From: Ignavibacteriales bacterium
GTDB taxonomy: Bacteria; Bacteroidota; Ignavibacteria; Ignavibacteriales; Melioribacteraceae
Assembly: GCA_026390795.1 (NCBI GenBank)
Contig: JAPLFG010000003.1
Span: 434,001 to 498,000 of the forward strand
Length of the DNA stretch: 64,000 nucleotides
Direction: 5' to 3'
The notes below the pieces were generated by a model. It was not told where the DNA came from and made no database searches. It saw only the letters and a list, made by a program, of their open reading frames with translations. Positions 25,615 through 34,171 of the stretch are shown one piece after another (the first letter of the stretch is position 1; each line of letters begins with the position of its first letter). A program made the position numbers and the translations under genes.

Positions 25615-26226
25615 TTACATTTTAAACAATATTCCTATTGAAGACGCTAAGCCGGAAAGATTCACTTTATTCAGATTGCGATCATTGTTCCGCTCCATAT
25701 CGCTCAAATAGCGATAAATTATTTCACCGGTAATAAAGAAATTACCGGTTAATTTATATTCAGAACCGAATTTAACTTCCATACCAAAGCCCTTATCCGT
25801 TAAATTCTCTGTTGAACCGGTCCACCATTCCGTTCTCTCCGTATTAAAAAACAGATACGAAATACCGGCTCCTAGATATGGCTTGAATCCGGAATTAGTA
25901 TCTATGAAATACTCATAACCAAATGTTACCGGATAACCTGCAAATGTGTAATGATTCTGAAAGCCTTCCGGTCCATAAGATAATTTTGCGCTTATCCATT
26001 CGGCGTCCAGGTATAAACAATGTTTTTCATTAATGGAATATTTTATTCCAAAATGAGGACTGAAATTAAATCTGTCAATCTCAGTTATCTTCCATTCAAC
26101 TAAATCGTGTTCCAGACCTCGCATGGGAGTGTAATTCAAACTGCCTCTAAGATAAACTGAGAAACTGCTTTGCGCCGTTGAAAATGTGCATGCAATAATC
26201 ATTAATGCTAATAGATAATATTTCAT
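25615..26226 (-). CDS. Outer-membrane beta-barrel protein, paralogue B
   Basis: 203 residues. Signal peptide ending near 'FSTAQS', then the same strand pattern as paralogue A ('SINEKHCLYLDAEW', 'YPVTFGYEYFID', 'LGAGISYLFF', 'GSEYKLTGNFFITGEIIYRYL', '...GILFKM'). The two genes are arranged head to tail with a 45-nt spacer and share an upstream motif, so the pair arose by tandem duplication. Barrel B has a Trp-rich loop ('TEWWTG') where A has Leu/Asp. Function unknown. Confidence 0.8.
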   Translation of the reverse strand: MKYYLLALMIIACTFSTAQSSFSVYLRGSLNYTPMRGLEHDLVEWKITEIDRFNFSPHFGIKYSINEKHCLYLDAEWISAKLSYGPEGFQNHYTFAGYPVTFGYEYFIDTNSGFKPYLGAGISYLFFNTERTEWWTGSTENLTDKGFGMEVKFGSEYKLTGNFFITGEIIYRYLSDMERNNDRNLNKVNLSGLASSIGILFKM

Positions 26227-26258
26227 TTGAACCTTTTTTCTTTAGTCAGGTACCATTC

Positions 26259-26268
26259 CTCTACCGCT
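26259..26268 (-). promoter_or_regulatory. Shared leader motif AGCGGTAGAG, copy 2
   Basis: Minus-strand AGCGGTAGAG 33 nt upstream of barrel B, matching the copy at 25601-25610. Confidence 0.35.
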
Positions 26269-26289
26269 GAGTAATTACGTGATATTCAT

Positions 26290-27564
26290 TTATTTAAGTA
26301 AAACTAATTTCCTTGTCTGGTAAAAATCTCCGGCTTGCAGAGTGTAAAAATAAACACCGCTTGGTAATGAACTGCCGTTAAACTTCACATCGTAATTACC
26401 GGCAGATTTCTCTTCATTAATCAGAACTGCAATTTCATTTCCCAATAGATCATATATCTTTAACTTGACACTACTCTGTTTTGGTATTGAATAAGAAATT
26501 GTCGTGACGGGATTGAACGGATTCGGATAATTCTGTGACAATTCAAAATCTTCGGGAAGGATTTTTTCTTGTACATCACTTGTAAAATAACCTCCGCAGT
26601 TGTTCGTATAAAATAATTTACCGTTAGTACAAAGCAACCAGCCTATCTCTTCATTTGCGAATGTAATATCAAAGAATGTATTGGTAGTATTTGGTATGCT
26701 TTGCTGCAACCAAGTTTTTCCAGAATCATTACTGAAAAATAATCCGTTATAATAGCTCATCCATACCTTATTGGGATTGTTGGGCACAAATTCAATATCT
26801 AAGGCCGGGGGAGTAAAACCAGAGACAGGAGACGGAAAATCCTTCCAGGTATTGGCGCCATCTAACGTCCTATAAACTGTTGGAAAGTGTGCGAGAATAC
26901 CGAAATCTTTGTTATAAAATTTTAGCACATCTGCATAAACATCAAAGCTGGTCTCTGTCCAATTTAGACCGCCGTTATTTGTTTTCCAGAGTCTACGAGG
27001 AATCGGCCCGGCTTTAGGTGAGTAGTAACCTATGTTTGAATTAACAAAGTCCAGGCTTTTCCACCCGTCAGCAGCCGCGCCGCCAATGGACTGAGTACAA
27101 GTTTCAGTCCAATTTATTCCATTCGTTGTTTTAATAAAAAGAGGGATCTTCGTATTGATATCACCATCGCCCATTGCAATGCCGTCTGTCGGAGTGAACA
27201 TTTCAATATAATTTCCATAACCCGTTTTCTGAGGATTCGAGTAAATTATAGTCCAGTTATCACCACCATCCGTTGTTTTATAAAATGTCCCATCATCGGC
27301 AGCAACATAAAAAATAGTTTTACTTACCAATGAAATATCAATGGCGTTATTTTTCGGTAATGATTTTTGAGTCCAGGTTATACCCGCATCCTGGGTTATC
27401 GATATTTTACTTTGAGAGGCACTCATTACAGCAAAATCATCACCTATTGCTTCTATACAATATCCATTGGTAAATAGTGGAACCGTTTGAATCTGCTGCC
27501 ATTGTGCTTTTGTGTTTAACACCAGCACGAAGAGAGTAATAAACAAGGTGAAATAATATTTCAT
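26290..27564 (-). CDS. Secreted YCF48/BNR-type propeller protein with type IX sorting domain
   Basis: 424 residues. Signal peptide (1-20, ending 'NTKAQ'). Residues about 25-330 hold repeats with 'TTDGGDNWT', 'KTNNGGLNWTET', 'DSGKTWLQQ' (Asp-box/BNR style), resembling the YCF48/sialidase propeller seen in extracellular proteins of this lineage. The last ~85 residues form the type IX secretion C-terminal domain: 'LSQNYPNPFNPVTTISYSIP', then 'LKIYDLLGNEIAVL', 'AGNYDVKFN', 'LPSGVYFYTLQAG' and 'TRKLVLLK'. Secreted or surface-attached; the ligand is unknown. Confidence 0.88.
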   Translation of the reverse strand: MKYYFTLFITLFVLVLNTKAQWQQIQTVPLFTNGYCIEAIGDDFAVMSASQSKISITQDAGITWTQKSLPKNNAIDISLVSKTIFYVAADDGTFYKTTDGGDNWTIIYSNPQKTGYGNYIEMFTPTDGIAMGDGDINTKIPLFIKTTNGINWTETCTQSIGGAAADGWKSLDFVNSNIGYYSPKAGPIPRRLWKTNNGGLNWTETSFDVYADVLKFYNKDFGILAHFPTVYRTLDGANTWKDFPSPVSGFTPPALDIEFVPNNPNKVWMSYYNGLFFSNDSGKTWLQQSIPNTTNTFFDITFANEEIGWLLCTNGKLFYTNNCGGYFTSDVQEKILPEDFELSQNYPNPFNPVTTISYSIPKQSSVKLKIYDLLGNEIAVLINEEKSAGNYDVKFNGSSLPSGVYFYTLQAGDFYQTRKLVLLK

Positions 27565-27628
27565 GACGTGTTCCTATTATTTAACTTCTCTGATGCATAT
27601 AAATCGATTTTAATTATATCTCATACTA

Positions 27629-28474
27629 TTACTTCATCAATAACATTTTTTTGACAGTTGAAAATTCTCCGGCTTGAATTCTATAATAATAAACACCGCT
27701 CGATAACTTGCTTCCGTCGAAATGCACTGAATAATTTCCGGCTGATTTGTTTTCGTTAACGAGTAATGCAATTTCCCGCCCGACGAGATCGTAAACTCTA
27801 ATTGAAACGAACCCGGAATGGGGGAGCGAATAAATTATAGTTGTTGAAGGATTGAACGGGTTGGGATAATTCTGATATAGCTCAATTTTATCCGGTATCT
27901 CGCCTGACTCTAGGACTGATGTAACATTGCCAAATGTTTTTCCGTCGATCACACAGCCCGCAAGAGTGTATACATTACTTGGCCAGGGTGCCGGCGGATC
28001 ATCGTAAAAAGAAACACTAGTTATGCCAAATTTGTCTGATAACGTAACCTCTGTTATCGTCATACTTCCGAGTAAATAACTTATTAAATGAGTTTTCTCA
28101 TTAAACATTATCGTACTGTCGATTTTTGTTATAGTGACATTCATAAAATCTCTCATCGATACTTCTCTTCTATCCTCGACTTTTCCTTTCAGCATAAAAA
28201 AAGGTATTTCCTTATTCGTATTGGGATAAAAGAAGTATACGTACTCGGAATCCGTTCTTACATATTGACCATGTATTAAATCCACCGGATTCATTACTGA
28301 ATAATGTTTGCCGTTAGGAAGCAATGAATCTGAAATCACAGAGACCTTTCTGCTTGATGGTGATCCCGATAAATTATAGACCCATAGATTCGATCTATGC
28401 GCAGGATAATAGTCCTGACCATATAGTTCAGCGGCCATTACCAACAAAAAAGTTATGTATATGTATTTCTTCAT
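27629..28474 (-). CDS. Secreted protein with type IX sorting domain, unknown N-terminal domain
   Basis: 281 residues from the ATG at 28474, chosen because it begins a normal signal peptide (MKKYIYITFLLVMAAELYGQ); an in-frame start at 28513 would put 13 unlikely residues before it. The mature part (about 20-190) has no family I recognise: beta-rich, starting 'YYPAHRSNLWVYNL', a pattern seen in other secreted proteins of Ignavibacteria-like genomes. The C-terminal ~85 residues are the type IX sorting domain ('LYQNYPNPFNPSTTIIYSLP', 'IRVYDLVGREIALL', 'LSSGVYYYRIQAGEF', 'KKMLLMK'), close to that of the preceding gene product. Confidence 0.85.
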   Translation of the reverse strand: MKKYIYITFLLVMAAELYGQDYYPAHRSNLWVYNLSGSPSSRKVSVISDSLLPNGKHYSVMNPVDLIHGQYVRTDSEYVYFFYPNTNKEIPFFMLKGKVEDRREVSMRDFMNVTITKIDSTIMFNEKTHLISYLLGSMTITEVTLSDKFGITSVSFYDDPPAPWPSNVYTLAGCVIDGKTFGNVTSVLESGEIPDKIELYQNYPNPFNPSTTIIYSLPHSGFVSIRVYDLVGREIALLVNENKSAGNYSVHFDGSKLSSGVYYYRIQAGEFSTVKKMLLMK

Positions 28475-28583
28475 TAATCTTGCTCCAAACGGTATTACAA
28501 TCCTACCACACATTTGTTTTCAAATCAGATTACTGTTTATACTCCATCTCTATCTTCTTGACTTTTGAGCTTCAGCAAAACAC

Positions 28584-29477
28584 TCACAAACATCCGTCAG
28601 CAAATATTAATTCATGAGTGCCTTTATCAATTACTGTATAAAAATAATGGCCGTAGTCGCCTGCTCCGTATACCACCTCAATTATCCACACATCCTTATT
28701 CATAAACCGTGCGGATTCCACAAGACATGGTAGTGTCCACATTGTAAATATCTTGTTGGCAGAATTAAAACATTCCTGGAACTCAGCTTTATTCTCTTTA
28801 AGACTGTCAACCGAATTCAAAATAGATTCGTCCATTTTTGCGCGCAGCTTCCAGTAATAGATATTTTTATATATTTTTCTAAAGTCGTCTGCCGCTTTAG
28901 TGGCGCTGAACGCTCTTACCACACTTAACGTATCATAATTGATGTTGGAGATCCGCACTTCGGGTTTCAGCGGAAGATAGTTTTGAACATTTACAACTTT
29001 CAGCGTTTTTTTCTCAACCGAGACAGAATAAACATCCATGAACTTGACAATTTTGAAATCAATTTCATAAACGCATCCGAAGTTCCAGACTTCTTTTCCG
29101 TTGAAAATACCGTCTTCAAAGTAAAGGGGATAAAAACATGTGTCGTTGTTGTTATTAATGCGGGCGGCTTCCAAACATTTGTTGAATATGTCGAGATCGA
29201 GAGAAAGTGATACTACATTCTTGCGGGCATACTTTAGCAATACAGTTTGATAAGACTTATCCAGAGAATCAGGATAATATTTTATGAATTGATTGCAGAT
29301 TTCCGGCCGTGCATACGAATTATATAGCTCATCAATACCGGTATTATTCTGATTTGATATTACAATCGGGTAAACCTTAAGCGGATAAATTTCTGAATCT
29401 GTCTGATTAATATCTTCTTTGCAGGAAAAGAAACACAATATCATTACACAAAACAAACCAACCTTAAACCTATTCAT
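28584..29477 (-). CDS. Hypothetical lipoprotein
   Basis: 297 residues. The N-terminus MNRFKVGLFCVMILCFFSCKED has a lipobox with Cys19, so a lipid-anchored envelope protein. The mature part is mixed alpha/beta with several Cys ('EICNQ', 'DTCFY', 'FGCVYEI', 'PCLVES') and ends in a beta-rich segment ('DVWIIEVVYGAGDYGHYFYTVIDKGTHELIFADG'). I recognise no family. It stands alone between the type IX cargo genes and the S9 peptidase, with a 339-nt upstream spacer. Confidence 0.7.
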   Translation of the reverse strand: MNRFKVGLFCVMILCFFSCKEDINQTDSEIYPLKVYPIVISNQNNTGIDELYNSYARPEICNQFIKYYPDSLDKSYQTVLLKYARKNVVSLSLDLDIFNKCLEAARINNNNDTCFYPLYFEDGIFNGKEVWNFGCVYEIDFKIVKFMDVYSVSVEKKTLKVVNVQNYLPLKPEVRISNINYDTLSVVRAFSATKAADDFRKIYKNIYYWKLRAKMDESILNSVDSLKENKAEFQECFNSANKIFTMWTLPCLVESARFMNKDVWIIEVVYGAGDYGHYFYTVIDKGTHELIFADGCL

Positions 29478-29816
29478 CTATCCCTCCATAATAATCCGGT
29501 TAACATTCAATCCATTAACCGGCACTTCAATACTTCAACTCATCAAATTGCTAATGTAAAAATACCGCTATATCCGCTGCCCAAAGATGTTTAATAACAC
29601 CGGAATTATCAAGCGCAATCTAAATAGTATCATTATAACGTCTATACCCATTATTTTTCTCTCTAATTTTTTATTTTGCTGCAGCTGAGGTTATGAAACA
29701 AAAAAATCCCGGCATAGCCGGGATTTTTGTTTAACTCGAAAGTCATGTAAATTTTTAGACAACAATGTTTTTCAATTTATAACTGATTTAAAAAAATTGA
29801 GATCTTTACTAATTAT
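29478..29816. other. 339-nt intergenic spacer
   Basis: Contains a perfect 8-bp inverted repeat with 11-nt spacer (ccggttaa 29496-29503, ttaaccgg 29515-29522) about 20-45 nt upstream of the lipoprotein gene, and the S9 peptidase terminator at 29700-29729. No convincing reading frame or tRNA is seen in the rest, which is AT-rich. Confidence 0.6.
29700..29729 (-). terminator. Terminator of the S9 peptidase gene
   Basis: Stem aaatcccggc (29704-29713) and gccgggattt (29717-29726) with a 3-nt loop, A-rich to the left and T-rich to the right; works on the minus strand after the peptidase and could work in both directions. Very similar in sequence to 24866-24895. Confidence 0.85.
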
Positions 29817-31814
29817 CTAACGTTTGGGCATAGTAACAGTTTTCACATCTACTGTTATTTCATCCAACTTCTTTTGGATCTCTGGATTAACATCTTCCTG
29901 AACACGTCCGCCGAGATATTTTTTAAAGAATTTTTCCATGGCAACCACCATTGCCAATCGATTCTCTTTGCCGGCAAAACCGTGCCCCTCGTCCGGTGCA
30001 ACCATGTACTCTACATTTCTACCAAGGTCTCTTAATGCAACAACGATCTGATCAGATTCGGCTTTATTTACACGCGGGTCGTTTGCACCTTGAACGACGT
30101 AAAGAGGAGCTTTTATTTCTTTAGCGTAATTAAAGGGCGATTGTTCTTCAAGCATTTTCTTTTCTTCCGGTATGTTCATATCGCCAACGCGTACATCAAA
30201 CATTTTTCTAATTGGCGCCCAGTATGGCGGTATTGAATTCAATAATGTTAAGATATTAGAAGGACCAACAATATCGAAACCGGCAGCATAAACATCCGGT
30301 GTAAAAGTTAATCCGGCTAACGTGGCGTACCCTCCGTAGGATCCTCCAGCAATACCAATTTTCTTAGGATCCGCAATTCCTTCTTGAATTAAATAATTTA
30401 CACCATCTGTAAGATCCTGTTGCATTGTGCCTCTTCCCCATTGCTTATTGCCCGAGTTAAGGAATTTTTTTCCGTATCCTGTTGAACCTCTGAAATTAGG
30501 AACAAGAACTGCATAACCTCTATTTGCCAGGAATTGCGCATAAGCATTATATCCCCAAACATCACGTGCCCACGGACCACCGTGCGGGAATAGGATTGTA
30601 GGTAAATTATTTGCTTGAACACCTTTTGGAAGAACAAGGTAAGCCGGTATCATCAAGCCATCTTTTGCTTTATATTTTATTGCTTTCATCGGCGCAAGAT
30701 TTTCTATTGGAAGACTCGGACGGGATTTGTAAAGCAATTCAGTTTGACCAGTCGTTTTATCAAAAAGATAGACAGAACCCGGATCTACATCGCGGGATAC
30801 GTTTACAATCCATAAGTTCTCGTCTTTGGACATTGCCATTAAACCGATCTCTCCTTCCGGTAATCCTTTCTTCAACTGATTATATGAATTTTCGAATTCC
30901 TTGTCCTTGAAATAAATCCTAACATAATCTCCAAGGTAAAAAGTAGCCAATAATTGATCTGTAATATCGGAGAAAATTGCACCTGCGAAGTCAACTTCAT
31001 TCTCCGGATCGCTTTCAATTTTTTTAATTTCATTGGTTTTCAGATCATACAATGCGAACTCAATTTTGTCTGTATTCTCACCTTTATTTGTTACCAGATA
31101 AAAACTATTCCCGTCTGGCGTGAAGCGTGTTGGCGAGGCTGATTCTTCATTATTGACAGTATAGATTGAAACCAGTTTATCACCATCAACCTTTAAGAAT
31201 TCCGTTCCGCCATCTGCAGTTTGACGTTGTCCAAGTCTTAAGTTACCGTCAAGGTCAAAATACCAGGCGGCAATGTTCTCATCATTTTTGCGAAGCAATG
31301 TTCTTTCACCGGTTGTCAAATTCAACTTGTATACATCATGAAGTTGTGGATTTCTATCATTCAGACCGATAAATATTTCGTTGGGGAATTTTCTTGGAAC
31401 ATCGTAAATGAAAGCTCTCACCTTATCAAGCGGAGTTAGATCTCTTGCTGGCGGTACAGGATCGCCTATTACCGATGGGTCAACAGCATAAACACGGAAA
31501 TTTTCATTTCCGCCCTGGTCTTGAACATACAAAACATACCGGCTGTCCTGCGACCAGAAATAGCTTCTTACAGGTCTTTTGATATCGTTAGTTAACGGTC
31601 GTGCTTCTTCAAATTTTTGATTTCGTTCTTTAACCCAAATGTTGCGAACATTGTTAAATGGTTTAATGAAAGTGATGTACTTTCCATCCGGCGAGATTTG
31701 TGCGCTGGAAATTTCTGGATCGCCAAAGAATTGTTCTCGATCAATTATCGGTGGTAATTGAGCGAATAGCTGCATCGTGAGCCCTAGTAGAAAAAGAATT
31801 AACATTTTTTTCAT
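29817..31814 (-). CDS. Exported S9 family prolyl oligopeptidase/acylaminoacyl peptidase
   Basis: 665 residues from ATG 31814, preceded by ggag at good spacing; a TTG at 31826 lies within that ribosome site and is rejected. Signal peptide about 1-19 ('[11 protein letters not shown]'). The N-terminal ~380 residues form a WD/TolB-like propeller ('[16 protein letters not shown]', '[13 protein letters not shown]'). The C-terminal alpha/beta-hydrolase has Ser492 in 'GGSYGGY', Asp in 'GANDPRVN' and His in '[11 protein letters not shown]'. It cleaves short peptides in the periplasm or outside the cell. It is a single-gene unit with its own terminator. Confidence 0.93.
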   Translation of the reverse strand: MKKMLILFLLGLTMQLFAQLPPIIDREQFFGDPEISSAQISPDGKYITFIKPFNNVRNIWVKERNQKFEEARPLTNDIKRPVRSYFWSQDSRYVLYVQDQGGNENFRVYAVDPSVIGDPVPPARDLTPLDKVRAFIYDVPRKFPNEIFIGLNDRNPQLHDVYKLNLTTGERTLLRKNDENIAAWYFDLDGNLRLGQRQTADGGTEFLKVDGDKLVSIYTVNNEESASPTRFTPDGNSFYLVTNKGENTDKIEFALYDLKTNEIKKIESDPENEVDFAGAIFSDITDQLLATFYLGDYVRIYFKDKEFENSYNQLKKGLPEGEIGLMAMSKDENLWIVNVSRDVDPGSVYLFDKTTGQTELLYKSRPSLPIENLAPMKAIKYKAKDGLMIPAYLVLPKGVQANNLPTILFPHGGPWARDVWGYNAYAQFLANRGYAVLVPNFRGSTGYGKKFLNSGNKQWGRGTMQQDLTDGVNYLIQEGIADPKKIGIAGGSYGGYATLAGLTFTPDVYAAGFDIVGPSNILTLLNSIPPYWAPIRKMFDVRVGDMNIPEEKKMLEEQSPFNYAKEIKAPLYVVQGANDPRVNKAESDQIVVALRDLGRNVEYMVAPDEGHGFAGKENRLAMVVAMEKFFKKYLGGRVQEDVNPEIQKKLDEITVDVKTVTMPKR

Positions 31815-31956
31815 GGCACTCTCCAATTTAATTATTGTTATAATCTATATGAGAAGACTTAAAACTTTACAGATATCAGCTTATCAAAAATTTGGCACAG
31901 CTATGATGAGGTATCTTTTTGACTGTCGGTCAAAAGTCGGATTTTTTGTTTGTGCC

Positions 31957-32000
31957 TTCCGTTTTGCGTCTCACGTTTTCCGTTTCACGTCTTTCGTCTT
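31957..32000. repeat. Degenerate CGTTTTNCGTCTCACG-type short tandem repeat
   Basis: A run of imperfect 8-10 nt units (cgttttgcgtc, tcacgttttc, cgtttcacgtc, tttcgtctta) fills the spacer next to the end of the thioredoxin-like gene and runs into its stop codon. It does not resemble the surrounding DNA. Confidence 0.5.
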
Positions 32001-32520
32001 ATTTCATTATTCCGACTAAATCCTTTTCCAAACTTTCTTTTGGTGATTCAACTATTCTTCCAATCTCAACATCGTTCTTGTAAAAGATAAATGTCGGTAC
32101 AAGTTTGATATCAAGCTTTTCTATTTCAGTACCGGTCGTTTTTTTATTTCTGTCAACACAAATCAATGTCAAGTTATTCTCATCATAGCCGAGCAGATCA
32201 AGAATTTTGAAAAAGCGCGTGACTTCCCTTTTGCTGTCGCTGCACCACGTTCCCATAACAATTGTAATCTTTACATCTTTCAGCTTATCGGAAACATCTT
32301 TCAATGTAACTGAATCAATGGAATACATATCCATCTCAGAATTAAACCACCACGCGAAATTTGAATCGGCAAAAGCAGTTCTATCGCAAAGACCGATAAG
32401 CATCGGCTTGCCGGATTTTTCATCAACAATCAATTTGTTTTTATTCTGAGCAGACAATGTTGAAGCAAAAAAGAAAAGAAGAGAAAAAGAAAAGAAAGAA
32501 AGAAAAAAAATCTTTTTCAT
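31999..32520 (-). CDS. Exported thioredoxin-like protein
   Basis: 173 residues with a long hydrophobic signal peptide (about 1-24, 'ASTLSAQ'). A thioredoxin fold follows: strand 'ITIVMGTWCSDSKREV' holds the active-site position, where the usual CxxC is Cys-Ser-Asp-Ser, so only the first Cys is present, and the cis-Pro loop is 'LVPTFIFYK'. With one Cys it is unlikely to be an ordinary disulfide reductase; a monothiol role or a non-redox role is possible. It is the last gene after nadK, 9 nt apart, and so probably the tail of the envelope operon. Confidence 0.75.
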   Translation of the reverse strand: MKKIFFLSFFSFSLLFFFASTLSAQNKNKLIVDEKSGKPMLIGLCDRTAFADSNFAWWFNSEMDMYSIDSVTLKDVSDKLKDVKITIVMGTWCSDSKREVTRFFKILDLLGYDENNLTLICVDRNKKTTGTEIEKLDIKLVPTFIFYKNDVEIGRIVESPKESLEKDLVGIMK

Positions 32521-32529
32521 TATAACCTC

Positions 32530-33402
32530 TTAATTAGAATTGTTCGATTTACGAACATCCAATCCCCAGAATAATTTATTGCGGAGGATTTCAAAGTAAT
32601 TAGTTCTGTTGGAATGAACGAGCCGCACCGGATGCTGACCTTTTTGTATTGTAACAATTGCCGGTGAATTAAAAAATTCAACGCGCTGCCCGTCGCAACT
32701 GACCTGAATTTTTTCTGAAGGTGAATTAACTATAACAGTAACTTTCTGCTGGCTTGATATGACCAACGGACGCATCGTTAATGTATGAGGAGCAATTGGA
32801 CTTAATGTAATAACATCGGCTTTGGGATTCACAATCGGTCCACCTGTTGATAAGGAATAGCCCGTAGATCCTGTAGGTGTGGCTACAATCAATCCGTCGG
32901 CAGAAAATGTTGCTACATAATCGTCATCAACTTTAATCGTCAATTCAATCATTTTCGGCCATGGACCTTTATCAATCACCAGATCATTAATTGCATAGAG
33001 TTCTTTAGCGCCGCATTCAGCCAAAAGTGTCATCCGTTCTTCAACAACATAATTTTGTGTTTTAATATCCTGGAGAAAATCGGTAAATCCGTCAAGATCA
33101 AACTCGGCTAAGAATCCCAGTTTGCCAAAGTTAACACCAATTATCGGCGTACTTGAATGACGCATTTCGTATGCGGTATTCAGCATTGTGCCATCACCGC
33201 CGATTGAAACAACCATATTACAGGTTTTGCCCAATTCATCATGAGATGAATATTTTGCGTCGGCATCAAATTGATTCTTAGAATCAAGAAGAGATTCACT
33301 CAGAACAAAATTGAATCCGTTCCGGCGTATTTGCCCGATGATTGTTTTTACAATTGGTAGGATTTCAGTTTTAGAAATATTTGGAATTATTCCGATTGTC
33401 AT
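32530..33402 (-). CDS. nadK: NAD kinase
   Basis: 290 residues. NadK phosphorylates NAD to NADP. The GGDGT motif is in 'VVSIGGDGTMLNTAYEM', followed by 'GVNFGKLGFLAEF', 'YAINDLVIDKG' and the glycine-rich 'VATPTGSTGYSLSTGGPIV'; 'PLVISSQQKV' and 'VSCDGQR' complete the family pattern. The gene is separated from the upstream GT2 gene by 1 nt and probably belongs to the envelope operon that begins at the HAD hydrolase. Confidence 0.97.
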   Translation of the reverse strand: MTIGIIPNISKTEILPIVKTIIGQIRRNGFNFVLSESLLDSKNQFDADAKYSSHDELGKTCNMVVSIGGDGTMLNTAYEMRHSSTPIIGVNFGKLGFLAEFDLDGFTDFLQDIKTQNYVVEERMTLLAECGAKELYAINDLVIDKGPWPKMIELTIKVDDDYVATFSADGLIVATPTGSTGYSLSTGGPIVNPKADVITLSPIAPHTLTMRPLVISSQQKVTVIVNSPSEKIQVSCDGQRVEFFNSPAIVTIQKGQHPVRLVHSNRTNYFEILRNKLFWGLDVRKSNNSN

Positions 33403-33403
33403 T

Positions 33404-34171
33404 TTACTCCGCTCTATTCAGTTCCCAAAGTTTACAATATTTTGTAAATACATAAGCCGACGAAAATATAGCGAGTATGAATCCGTGAAGTCCGTCAAGA
33501 AAACCTAAACGAAAGATATACATTTTCAAAAAAAGAAAAACCGGGCGGAAAATCAGATCATTAAAACCGGCCCGCTTCCCATTCTCGTTTAATTCCTTAG
33601 CCGCAAGAGAAGTATATAAATTAAATTTAGTGAAGTAATGCTCAATTGAAGGATCGGTGTAATGATTAAGATCGTTTTTCAAATGACCGGTTTTTTCATC
33701 ATGGTCAAGATGCTCGTGAACTTCCTTCTCGTTGAAGTCAGCAACTTTCTTATTGAAGAGTCGTGTTATTCGTGCCGGATACCAGCCGCTATGCTTAATC
33801 CACTTGCCGAGAAAAAAAGCGCGGCGTGCTACATCGTACGCATTAAACTGCGGCTTAACAGTTTTGAATTTTTTCAGCTCTTCGATCAGTTCAGGAGTAA
33901 TTTCTTCATCGGCATCAATCCATAAAATCCAATCGTTTTTCGTTTTTGAGAGAGCAGCGGTTTTTGTTTTTGCAAATCCATTCCATTCAACAACTGCACA
34001 ATTAACTTTGGGATATGAAGAAGCGATCTGAATTGTTGCGTCCGTAGTCCGGGAATCAACAAGAAGAACAATATCATCAACGACATCAAGCTGGCTCTCT
34101 ATACAACGCCGGATATTCATTTCTTCATCCCGCGCAATAATGATTGATGATATTTGGATTAATTCATTCAA
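33404..34171 (-). CDS. Family 2 glycosyltransferase, LPS core type
   Basis: 255 residues. The GT-A fold begins 'ISSIIIARDEEMNIRRCI'; the metal-binding DAD is at 86-88 ('LWIDADEEI'). 'KHSGWYPARITRLFNKK' and 'VHEHL' are typical of the KdtX/WaaE-like beta-glycosyltransferases that add sugars to the LPS inner core. A C-terminal hydrophobic segment ('LFLKMYIFRLGFLDGLHGFILAIFSSAYV') suggests membrane contact. It overlaps the O-antigen ligase gene by 8 nt, consistent with LPS assembly. Confidence 0.88.
   Translation of the reverse strand: MNELIQISSIIIARDEEMNIRRCIESQLDVVDDIVLLVDSRTTDATIQIASSYPKVNCAVVEWNGFAKTKTAALSKTKNDWILWIDADEEITPELIEELKKFKTVKPQFNAYDVARRAFFLGKWIKHSGWYPARITRLFNKKVADFNEKEVHEHLDHDEKTGHLKNDLNHYTDPSIEHYFTKFNLYTSLAAKELNENGKRAGFNDLIFRPVFLFLKMYIFRLGFLDGLHGFILAIFSSAYVFTKYCKLWELNRAE

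Noticed and set aside
31917-31935. Hairpin ttttgac/gtcaaaa after the thioredoxin-like gene as a terminator
   Set aside because: On the minus strand no T-tract follows and the stem is weak; it was not listed as a terminator.
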